A stretch of DNA of 5,895 bases from DATEJJ01 sp039649115 (GTDB lineage: Bacteria > Actinomycetota > Actinomycetes > Mycobacteriales > Micromonosporaceae): assembly GCA_039649115.1 (NCBI GenBank), contig JBBWZQ010000089.1:1-5895 (forward strand), in the 5' to 3' direction. This document shows, piece after piece, positions 1 to 5,895 of the stretch; the stretch's first letter is position 1; each line of letters opens with the position of its first letter. The notes under the pieces are model-generated. The model had not been told where the DNA came from and did no database searches. It was given only the letters and a program-made list of their open reading frames with translations. The position numbers and the translations under genes are program-made.

Positions 1-1512
1 TGGCTGCCGCCGTTCTACGACTCGCCGCTGCGCGACGGCGGCTACGACATCCGCGACTTCTACCGGGTGCTGCCCGACTACGGCAGCGTCGGCGACTTCG
101 TCGCCCTGCTCGACGCGGCGCACCGGCGCGGCATCCGGGTCGTCACCGATCTCGTCATGAACCACACGTCCGACGCGCACCCGTGGTTCCAGGAGTCGCG
201 GCGCGACCCGACCGGCCCGTACGGGGACTACTACGTGTGGAGCGACACCGACGACGGGTACGCCGGCGCCCGGGTGATCTTCGTGGACACCGAGGAGTCC
301 AACTGGAGCTTCGACCCGGTACGCCGGCAGTTCTACTGGCACCGGTTCTTCGCCCACCAGCCCGACCTCAACTACGAGAACCCGGCCGTACGCCGGGACA
401 TGCTGGACGTGCTGCGGTTCTGGCTCGACCTCGGCATCGACGGTTTCCGGCTCGACGCGGTGCCCTACCTGTACGAGGCGGAGGGCACGAACTGCGAGAA
501 CCTGCCCGAGACGCACGAGTTCCTGCGGCACTGCCGCAAGGTCATCGACGACGAGTACCCGGGCCGGGTGCTGCTCGCCGAGGCGAACCAGTGGCCGGCC
601 GACGTGGTCGCCTACTTCGGCGACCCGGACACGCGCGGCGACGAGTGCCACATGGCGTTCCACTTCCCGCTGATGCCCCGCATCTTCATGGCGGTGCGCC
701 GCGAGTCCCGCTTCCCGATCTCCGAGATCCTCGGCCAGACGCCGCAGATCCCGGACAACTGCCAGTGGGGCATCTTCCTGCGCAACCACGACGAGCTGAC
801 CCTGGAGATGGTCACCGACGAGGAGCGCGACTACATGTACGCGGAGTACGCCAAGGACCCGCGGATGCGCGCCAACGTCGGGATCCGGCGCCGGCTGGCC
901 TCGCTCCTGGAAAACGACCGCAACCAGATCGAGCTGTTCACCGCGCTCCTGATGTCGCTGCCCGGCTCGCCGGTGCTCTACTACGGCGACGAGATCGGGA
1001 TGGGGGACAACATCTGGCTCGGCGACCGGGACGGGGTCCGCACGCCGATGCAGTGGACGCCGGACCGCAACGCCGGCTTCTCCACCGCCACCCCCGGACG
1101 GCTGTACGTGCCGGTCAACTCCGACCCCATGTACGGGTACCAGTCGGTCAACGTGGAGGCGCAGCGGGACAACTCCGCCTCGCTGCTGTCCTGGACCCGC
1201 ACCATGCTCGCGGTACGCCGCCGGCACGAGTCGTTCGGGCTCGGCAGCTTCCGCGACATCGGCGGCTCCAACCCTTCGGTGCTGGCGTTCCTGCGCGAGT
1301 ACGGTGACGACATCGTGCTGTGCGTGCACAACCTGTCGCGCTTCCCCCAGCCCATCGAGCTCAACCTCCAGAACTGGGCCGGGTACGTGCCGGTCGAGAT
1401 GACCGGACGGGTGCCCTTCCCCCGCGTCGGCCAGCTCCCGTACCTGCTGACCCTGCCCGGACACGGCTTCTACTGGCTGCAGCTGAGCGGTCCGGAGGGG
1501 GAAGCGGCATGA
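1..1512 (+). CDS. treS: Trehalose synthase (maltose alpha-D-glucosyltransferase), 3' part, 5'-truncated by window edge
   Basis: Cytoplasmic GH13 enzyme that interconverts trehalose and maltose and feeds maltose to the maltokinase encoded next. The frame is open from base 1 (first residues WLPPFYDSPL), giving 503 visible residues before TGA at 1510-1512. The GH13 motifs are intact, numbered from the window edge: region I DLVMNH (50-55), nucleophile Asp152 in GFRLDAVPY, acid/base Glu194 in LLAEANQW, and His263-Asp264 in FLRNHDE. The Asp-Glu-Asp spacing (42 and 112 residues) matches what I recall for mycobacterial TreS (about 593 aa), which implies that roughly 75-80 N-terminal residues lie off the left edge. 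The GDEIGMGDNIWLGDRDGVRTP-type segment near 329-349 and a C-terminal beta domain are also typical of TreS. An ATG at 127 residues or a GTG at 67 should not be taken as the start, because homology continues upstream. The gene ends in a 4-base ATGA overlap with the kinase gene. It is not fused to the kinase, unlike TreS-Mak fusions in some bacteria. Other GH13 enzymes such as oligo-1,6-glucosidase are less likely given the neighbours. Confidence 0.96.
   Translation, partial: WLPPFYDSPLRDGGYDIRDFYRVLPDYGSVGDFVALLDAAHRRGIRVVTDLVMNHTSDAHPWFQESRRDPTGPYGDYYVWSDTDDGYAGARVIFVDTEESNWSFDPVRRQFYWHRFFAHQPDLNYENPAVRRDMLDVLRFWLDLGIDGFRLDAVPYLYEAEGTNCENLPETHEFLRHCRKVIDDEYPGRVLLAEANQWPADVVAYFGDPDTRGDECHMAFHFPLMPRIFMAVRRESRFPISEILGQTPQIPDNCQWGIFLRNHDELTLEMVTDEERDYMYAEYAKDPRMRANVGIRRRLASLLENDRNQIELFTALLMSLPGSPVLYYGDEIGMGDNIWLGDRDGVRTPMQWTPDRNAGFSTATPGRLYVPVNSDPMYGYQSVNVEAQRDNSASLLSWTRTMLAVRRRHESFGLGSFRDIGGSNPSVLAFLREYGDDIVLCVHNLSRFPQPIELNLQNWAGYVPVEMTGRVPFPRVGQLPYLLTLPGHGFYWLQLSGPEGEAA
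1494..1500 (+). promoter_or_regulatory. Ribosome binding site of mak inside the end of treS
   Basis: A GGAGGGG run lies 8 bases before the ATG at 1509. It is a strong Shine-Dalgarno match and fixes the mak start at 1509, although the same frame is open further upstream through the treS coding region. Confidence 0.8.
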
Positions 1513-2903
1513 CGCTGCCATTCGCGGACTGGCTGCCGCACCAGCGCTGGTACGCCGGGCGCAGCCGGACGGTGGAGAAGGTCCAGCAGCTGGCCGTGAC
1601 GCGGCTGGACAGCGACCTGGAGCACGTGCTGCTCGGGGTCGACTACGCCGACGGCGGGCACGAGCGGTACCAGACCTTCGTCTGCTGGGATCCGGCCCTG
1701 GCCGACGAGTTCACCGTGGTGGCCACCATCGGCTCGGACGGCGGCCACACCGGCTGCGACGCCCTCTTCGACGAGGGCTGCGCGCGCCGCCTGCTGGCCC
1801 TGATCGCGGACGGCCGCACGATCGGCGCGTTGCGGTTCGTCCCCGAGGCCGGGCGGGCGCAGCCGGCGCCGGGTTCTGGCGCAGGCGAGCACGCCCCACG
1901 CACCCTGCGCGCGGACCTGCCCGTCGACTCGCCGGCCCGGGTGCTGGACGGCGAGCAGAGCAACACCAGCGTGGTCTTCGACAGCGCGGCGATCCTCAAG
2001 GTGTTCCGCCGCGTGCTGCCCGGGATCAACCCGGACCTGGAGCTCAACCGGGTGCTCGGCCGGGCCGGCTGCCCGCACGTGGCGCGGCTGCTCGGTGCCA
2101 TCGAGGGTGACGACGAGGGCCGTCCGGTGACTCTCGGCATGGTGACCGCGTACGCGGAGAACTCGGCCGACGGCTGGGCCATGGCCGCGGCGAGCATGCG
2201 GGACCTGCTCGCCGAGGCGGACCTGCGCGCCGACGAGGTCGGCGGCGACTTCGCGGCCGAGTCATTTCGGCTGGGCGAGGCCGTCGCCGTGGTGCACCGC
2301 ACGCTCGCGCGCGAGATGGGCGAGTCCACGGCAGCGCCGCCGGCCGTTGCGATGACCGCGCGGCTGGCCGGGGCGGTGGCGGCCGTACCGCAGCTCGCCG
2401 GGTACCGGGACGCGGTCCAGGCGGTGTTCCAGGCGGCCGGCGCGCAGCAGGTGCCGATCCAGCGCATCCACGGTGACCTGCACCTGGGCCAGGTGCTGCG
2501 CACGCCGGAGACCTGGCTGCTGATCGACTTCGAGGGGGAGCCCGGGCAGCCCCTCGCCGACCGGCGCCGGCCCGACTCCCCGTTGCGCGACGTGGCCGGC
2601 ATGCTGCGCTCCTACGAATACGTGGCGCACCAGTTGCTGGGCACCGAGGCCGGCGACGAACAGCTCGCCTTCCGGGCCAACGAGTGGGCGCAGCGCAACC
2701 AGGCGGCGTTCTGCGACGGGTATGCCAGTGTCGCCGGATTCGACCCGCGGGACCGTTCGGCACTACTCTGCGCGTACGAACTGGACAAGGCCGTGTACGA
2801 GGCCGCGTACGAGGCGAGGCACCGGCCGAGCTGGCTGCCGATACCCCTGCGGTCGATCGCCCGGCTGGTGGAGACATCTGAGGACGGCGCATGGATCGGT
2901 TGA
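1509..2903 (+). CDS. mak: Maltokinase (ATP:maltose 1-phosphotransferase)
   Basis: Cytoplasmic kinase (also called Pep2) that uses ATP to make maltose-1-phosphate, the donor for GlgE. It has 464 residues, close to the usual 440-470. The N-terminal cap begins MTLPFADWLPHQRWYAGRSR, with the RWYAGRSR-type segment (13-20) common in this family. A short Ala/Gly/Pro-rich stretch at about 113-130 looks like a flexible linker. The eukaryotic-kinase-like fold follows: QSNTSVVF (150-157) as the nucleotide loop, Lys164 in ILKVF, the catalytic loop HGDLHLGQVL (321-330) with Asp323 as likely base, and the metal-binding IDFEGEPG (339-346), with DFE where many kinases have DFG, as is normal for maltokinases. 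SPLRDVAGMLRSYEYVA (357-373) is another family signature. The start is chosen from the ribosome site at 1494-1500 and the ATGA overlap with treS, which suggests coupled translation. The end overlaps glgB by 13 bases. An aminoglycoside-phosphotransferase-like annotation would be the generic alternative; context makes maltokinase nearly certain. Confidence 0.95.
   Translation: MTLPFADWLPHQRWYAGRSRTVEKVQQLAVTRLDSDLEHVLLGVDYADGGHERYQTFVCWDPALADEFTVVATIGSDGGHTGCDALFDEGCARRLLALIADGRTIGALRFVPEAGRAQPAPGSGAGEHAPRTLRADLPVDSPARVLDGEQSNTSVVFDSAAILKVFRRVLPGINPDLELNRVLGRAGCPHVARLLGAIEGDDEGRPVTLGMVTAYAENSADGWAMAAASMRDLLAEADLRADEVGGDFAAESFRLGEAVAVVHRTLAREMGESTAAPPAVAMTARLAGAVAAVPQLAGYRDAVQAVFQAAGAQQVPIQRIHGDLHLGQVLRTPETWLLIDFEGEPGQPLADRRRPDSPLRDVAGMLRSYEYVAHQLLGTEAGDEQLAFRANEWAQRNQAAFCDGYASVAGFDPRDRSALLCAYELDKAVYEAAYEARHRPSWLPIPLRSIARLVETSEDGAWIG
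2880..2884 (+). promoter_or_regulatory. Ribosome binding site of glgB inside the end of mak
   Basis: GAGGA lies 6 bases before the ATG at 2891, still within mak codons. It supports 2891 as the glgB start, 13 bases before the end of mak, and thus coupled translation of the two genes. Confidence 0.65.
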
Positions 2904-5035
2904 TCGTGGGAGACGGGCACGATCCGCACGCCGTGCTCGGCGCGCACCCGCAGGACGGGCGGACCGTGATCCGCACGCTGCGCCGGGGCGCCGGTGACGT
3001 GGCCGTTGTCGTGGACGGGCAGCGGTACCCGGCGGCGCGGGTACACCCGGAGGGCGTCTTCGAGGCGACGGTACCCGGCACGATCGGCGAGTACCGGATC
3101 GACGTGGACGGCAGCAGCCGCGACGACCCGTACCGGTACCCGCCGACACTCGGCGAGCTCGACCTGCACCTGATCCGCGAGGGCCGGCACGAGCGCCTGT
3201 GGAAGGTGCTCGGCGCGCAGCCGCGCGACGGCGGCGTCGCGTTCGCGGTCTGGGCACCCAGTGCCCAGGGCGTGCGGGTGGTGGGGGACTTCACCGGCTG
3301 GGGGCCGCACGACGGCTGGCCGATGCGCTCGCTCGGCAGCAGCGGGGTGTGGGAGCTGTTCGTGCCCGACGCCACCACCGGGCACCGGTACAAGTACCGG
3401 ATCCTGGGCCGCGACGGCGTCTGGCGGGAGAAGGCCGACCCGCTCGCCACGCGCACCGAGACGCCACCGCAGACCGCGTCCGTGGTCTACGAGTCGCACT
3501 ACGACTGGAAGGACGGCGACTGGCTGACCCAGCGGGCGGGCCGGTCGGCGCACCGCGAGCCGATGAGCGTGTACGAGGTGCATCTCGGCTCCTGGCGCCC
3601 CGGACTGTCCTATGTGGAGCTTGCCGACCAGCTCGCCGAGTACGTCGTCGAGATGGGCTTCACGCACGTGGAGTTCCTGCCCGTGATGGAGCACCCGTTC
3701 GGCGGGTCCTGGGGCTACCAGGTCACCGGCTACTACGCCCCCACCGCCCGCTTCGGCGAGCCCGACGGCTTCCGGTACCTCGTCGACCGCCTGCACCAGG
3801 CGGGCATCGGCGTGATCCTGGACTGGGTGCCGGCGCACTTCCCGCGCGACGAGTGGGCGCTGGCCCGCTTCGACGGCACCCCGCTGTACGAGCACGCCGA
3901 CCCGAGGCGCGGCGAGCACCCGGACTGGGGCACGTACATCTTCGACTACGGCCGCTCGGAGGTCCGCAACTTCCTGGTGGCCAACGCCCTGTACTGGTTC
4001 GAGGAGTTCCACGCCGACGGGCTGCGGGTCGACGCGGTCGCCTCGATGCTCTACGTGGACTACTCGCGCGAGGAAGGCCAGTGGGAGCCCAACCGCTACG
4101 GCGGCCGGGAGAACCTCGAAGCCATCGCGTTCCTGCAGGAGACGAACGCCACGGCGTACAAGCACCATCCGGGCATCGTGATGATCGCCGAGGAGTCCAC
4201 CGCGTGGGCCGGCGTCACCAAGCCGACCAACCAGCACGGGCTGGGCTTCGGCTTCAAGTGGAACATGGGCTGGATGCACGACACGCTCGCGTACCTGAGC
4301 AAGGATCCGCTCTACCGGCACTGGCACCACCAGCAGATCACCTTCTCGATGGTGTACGCGTGGAGCGAGAACTACGTGTTGCCGATCAGCCATGACGAGG
4401 TGGTGCACGGGAAGGGTTCGCTGGCCGGCAAGATGCCCGGCGACACCTGGCAGCGGCTGGCCAACGTGCGCGCGCTGCTGGCCTACATGTGGGCGCATCC
4501 GGGCAAGCAGCTCCTTTTCATGGGCTGCGAGCTGGCCGACGACCAGGAGTGGAGCGAGCAGCGCGGGCTGGACTGGCGGCTGCGCGACGACCCGGCCCGC
4601 GCCGGCGTGGGCCACCTGGTGCGCGACCTCAACGCGGCGTACCGCGCCGAGCCGGCGCTGTGGTCGCGCGACACGACCCAGGACGGCTTCCGGTGGATCA
4701 GCGCCGAGGACTCGGCGCACAACGTGCTGTCGTTCATCCGGTACGGCACCGAGGGCTCGGTGCTCGTGTGCCTGGTCAACTTCTCCGGCACGCCGCACGA
4801 CGGGTACCGGGCCGGCCTGCCGGCCGCCGGCGCCTGGCAGGAGGTCATCAACACCGACGCCGACGTGTACGGCGGCTCAGGCGTGGGCAACCTCGGCGCG
4901 GTGCACGCCGATCCGGTGCCGCACGACGGCCTGCCCGCCTCGGCCACGCTCCGGCTGCCGCCGCTGGGCGCCCTCTGGCTGCGCCCGGTGCCTCACGCCA
5001 CCGCCAGCGCCGCCACCGGCCCCGCGTCGAGCTGA
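2891..5035 (+). CDS. glgB: 1,4-alpha-glucan branching enzyme
   Basis: Cytoplasmic GH13 enzyme that cuts alpha-1,4-glucan chains and rejoins them through alpha-1,6 bonds, giving branched alpha-glucan or glycogen. In this operon its substrate is probably the linear glucan made by GlgE. It has 714 residues, near the usual 700-740 for actinobacteria. Order of parts: an N-terminal beta domain (about 1-95, with the DPHAVLGAHP opening at 11-20), a CBM48 domain (about 105-200, with VRVVGDFTGW at 128-137), the catalytic barrel (about 225-600) and a C-terminal beta domain ending in LPPLGALWLRP (689-699). Catalytic motifs are complete: DWVPAHF (311-317), nucleophile Asp381 in GLRVDAVASM, acid/base Glu434 in MIAEES, and His501-Asp502 in ISHDEVVHGKGS. 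The spacings of 53 and 121 residues match those I recall for the E. coli enzyme (405, 458, 526). The last 15 residues after LRP form an Ala/Ser/Thr-rich tail; most of it is encoded in the 43-base overlap with the opposing gene. Confidence 0.97.
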   Translation: MDRLIVGDGHDPHAVLGAHPQDGRTVIRTLRRGAGDVAVVVDGQRYPAARVHPEGVFEATVPGTIGEYRIDVDGSSRDDPYRYPPTLGELDLHLIREGRHERLWKVLGAQPRDGGVAFAVWAPSAQGVRVVGDFTGWGPHDGWPMRSLGSSGVWELFVPDATTGHRYKYRILGRDGVWREKADPLATRTETPPQTASVVYESHYDWKDGDWLTQRAGRSAHREPMSVYEVHLGSWRPGLSYVELADQLAEYVVEMGFTHVEFLPVMEHPFGGSWGYQVTGYYAPTARFGEPDGFRYLVDRLHQAGIGVILDWVPAHFPRDEWALARFDGTPLYEHADPRRGEHPDWGTYIFDYGRSEVRNFLVANALYWFEEFHADGLRVDAVASMLYVDYSREEGQWEPNRYGGRENLEAIAFLQETNATAYKHHPGIVMIAEESTAWAGVTKPTNQHGLGFGFKWNMGWMHDTLAYLSKDPLYRHWHHQQITFSMVYAWSENYVLPISHDEVVHGKGSLAGKMPGDTWQRLANVRALLAYMWAHPGKQLLFMGCELADDQEWSEQRGLDWRLRDDPARAGVGHLVRDLNAAYRAEPALWSRDTTQDGFRWISAEDSAHNVLSFIRYGTEGSVLVCLVNFSGTPHDGYRAGLPAAGAWQEVINTDADVYGGSGVGNLGAVHADPVPHDGLPASATLRLPPLGALWLRPVPHATASAATGPASS
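4993..5035. other. Tail-to-tail overlap of glgB and the opposing gene
   Basis: The stop codon of glgB (5033-5035, + strand) lies inside the opposing gene, and the stop codon of that gene (TGA on the - strand, 4993-4995) lies inside glgB. The shared 43 bases encode the last residues of both proteins in different frames. No spacer is left between the convergent genes for a conventional terminator, so transcripts of both must overlap or end inside the other gene. Confidence 0.8.
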
Positions 5036-5895
5036 CGCAGGTTGCCGTCGCCGTCGTCGACCCGGTAGCAGCCGGCCAGCTCCACCGTCACCGACGGGCC
5101 GGCGCTGCCGACCGGGAACAGCAGGGCGAACGGCGCCTGCGGCCGGTCACACGCGCGGGCGCCCGGGGCCGCGTCCAGCGCGGCGAGGAATCGGGTGAGC
5201 CCGGCGCCGGTGAGCCTCGCGGCCGTCGCCAGCTTGCCCATCGCGAGGGTACGGGCGCCGTTCATGCTCATCGTGTCGGCCGGATCGAGCCGGAACCGGC
5301 ACACCTGGAGCGCGGCCGGCCGGCTGCCCGGGAAGAGCGGGCCCACCGCCGGTGACTTGCGGATGCTCTCGTCCGCTTCGAAGGCGATGACCGGCTTGTA
5401 CGCGCCCGGGCACCCCGAGTCCAGCTCCAGCTGGCTGCGCAGCCGGCTCACCTTGGTCTGCTTGACCGTGTGCCAGGACAGTGCGCGGATCGCGGCCGGC
5501 GCGGCGGGCAGCGGCTCACCGCAGGCGCCGTGCGGGACGGCGGGGGTGACCGTCCGGCCGCCCGCGTCGGTCAACGTGATCACGATCGGCAGGTAGCCGA
5601 TCGCCGGGCAGGCGCCACCCGCGTTCTCCCGGGAGGGTTGGCGCAGCGCGCGCAGCAGGGCGTCGAACCCGCCCGTCGCCTGCTGCTCGTCGCGTACCTG
5701 CCACTCGCCGTCGCCGGTCACGGTCACAGTCGTGAACACGCAGCGGCCGGCCGAGACCGGTACGAAGTCCGCCGGCAACGGCCGGGGGCCGGGTCCCACG
5801 CTGGCCCGCGGTTCGGGCACCCGGAGCCCGCCGTCGCAGGACATCCCCAGCCCGGTCAGGTCCGTCGGTGCCCCGGCCGCGTCGCTGCCGGCATC
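4993..5895 (-). CDS. Cysteine-rich protein of unknown function with internal duplication, 5' end off window
   Basis: I do not recognise a characterised family or function. The frame is open from the right edge to TGA at 4993-4995, giving 300 visible residues. An ATG at 5842-5844 is unlikely to be the true start: the 17 codons upstream keep a G/C-rich third position in 15 or 16 cases and no good ribosome site precedes that ATG. Numbered from the window edge, cysteines lie at 20, 52, 96, 125 and at 162, 199, 249, 276. These are two blocks with gaps of 32/44/29 and 37/50/27, which points to a tandem duplication of a domain of about 145 residues. Both blocks carry an Ala-Leu-rich helix (about 77-86 and 234-243) before the third cysteine and a beta-like stretch with G-x-x-V-T between the third and fourth. 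The even cysteine count suggests disulfides and thus an exported protein or lipoprotein; a signal peptide would be off the right edge and cannot be checked. No transmembrane segment is visible. It is transcribed against the glgB operon, so a link to glucan metabolism is not implied. Confidence 0.8.
   Translation of the reverse strand, partial: DAGSDAAGAPTDLTGLGMSCDGGLRVPEPRASVGPGPRPLPADFVPVSAGRCVFTTVTVTGDGEWQVRDEQQATGGFDALLRALRQPSRENAGGACPAIGYLPIVITLTDAGGRTVTPAVPHGACGEPLPAAPAAIRALSWHTVKQTKVSRLRSQLELDSGCPGAYKPVIAFEADESIRKSPAVGPLFPGSRPAALQVCRFRLDPADTMSMNGARTLAMGKLATAARLTGAGLTRFLAALDAAPGARACDRPQAPFALLFPVGSAGPSVTVELAGCYRVDDGDGNLRQLDAGPVAALAVA
5068..5108 (+). terminator. Candidate hairpin 33 bases after the glgB stop
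   Basis: GCAGCCGGCC (5068-5077) can pair with GGCCGGC plus TGC (5097-5103 and 5106-5108), giving 10 G/C-rich pairs with a 2-base bulge and a 19-base loop. No T-run follows. It lies inside the coding region of the opposing gene, where such GC-rich complementarity can arise by chance, so a terminator role is only a possibility. Confidence 0.2.

Noticed and set aside
183..1307. 374-codon + strand frame inside treS
   Set aside because: Extreme Arg/Pro/Ala content and no homology; it is the shifted frame of treS, whose GH13 motifs are intact.
1320..1508. Extension of mak upstream to an ATG at 1320
   Set aside because: The extension would be Arg/Pro-rich out-of-frame treS sequence. The ribosome site at 1494-1500 and the family-typical N-terminus support the start at 1509.
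2044..3456. 470-codon - strand open frame across mak and glgB
   Set aside because: Arg/Pro/Ser-rich composition typical of a shadow frame, and it spans the junction of two well-supported + strand genes.
2612..4798. Very long open frame on the - strand (728 codons) opposite mak and glgB
   Set aside because: High-GC coding DNA leaves antisense frames open. The translation is Arg/Val/His/Ala-rich with no recognisable domain, and the + strand here encodes complete GlgB with all catalytic motifs.
5024..5038. Small inverted repeat GCGTC-GAGCT-GACGC spanning the glgB stop codon
   Set aside because: Only five pairs, no T-run, and it includes the stop codon itself; too weak to call a terminator.
4392..5198. 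268-codon + strand frame running past the end of glgB
   Set aside because: Arg/Pro/Cys/Ser-rich low-complexity translation; it is a shadow of glgB and of the - strand gene.
5195..5596. 133-codon + strand frame opposite the unknown gene
   Set aside because: No clear ribosome site or recognisable domain; the - strand frame is longer, reaches the window edge, and shows a conserved-looking cysteine repeat.
5842..5844. ATG as the start of the - strand gene
   Set aside because: The frame and its G/C-rich third positions continue to the right edge, and no well-placed ribosome site precedes this ATG, so the true start is probably outside the window.

Overview
The window is very GC-rich and gene-dense, with strong G/C preference at third codon positions, overlapping genes and no IS, tRNA, rRNA or CRISPR signal. 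This fits a high-GC actinobacterium. The gene order and protein style suggest Micromonosporaceae or a relative, but that rank is inference and the genus cannot be read from the sequence.

Layout: three genes on the + strand form a tight operon. The 3' portion of treS (trehalose synthase, 5' end off the left edge) overlaps mak/pep2 (maltokinase) by 4 bases (ATGA). mak overlaps glgB (alpha-1,4-glucan branching enzyme) by 13 bases. A fourth gene lies on the - strand and runs off the right edge. It encodes a cysteine-rich protein that I cannot assign to a function, and its 3' end overlaps the 3' end of glgB by 43 bases in a tail-to-tail arrangement. No stretch longer than 300 bases lacks a gene; effectively there is no intergenic DNA.

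Together the three + strand genes are the core of the known GlgE pathway of actinobacteria. TreS converts trehalose to maltose, Mak phosphorylates maltose to maltose-1-phosphate, GlgE (not in this window; probably just upstream) polymerises maltose-1-phosphate into linear alpha-1,4-glucan, and GlgB adds the alpha-1,6 branches. All GH13 catalytic residues of TreS and GlgB and the kinase catalytic motif of Mak are present, so the operon looks functional and ordinary.

The least explained part is the - strand protein. It has eight cysteines that fall into two four-cysteine blocks with matching spacing and similar flanking residues, which indicates an internal duplication and probably an extracytoplasmic, disulfide-bonded protein. 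I see no evidence for a new defence, mobile or RNA-based system here.
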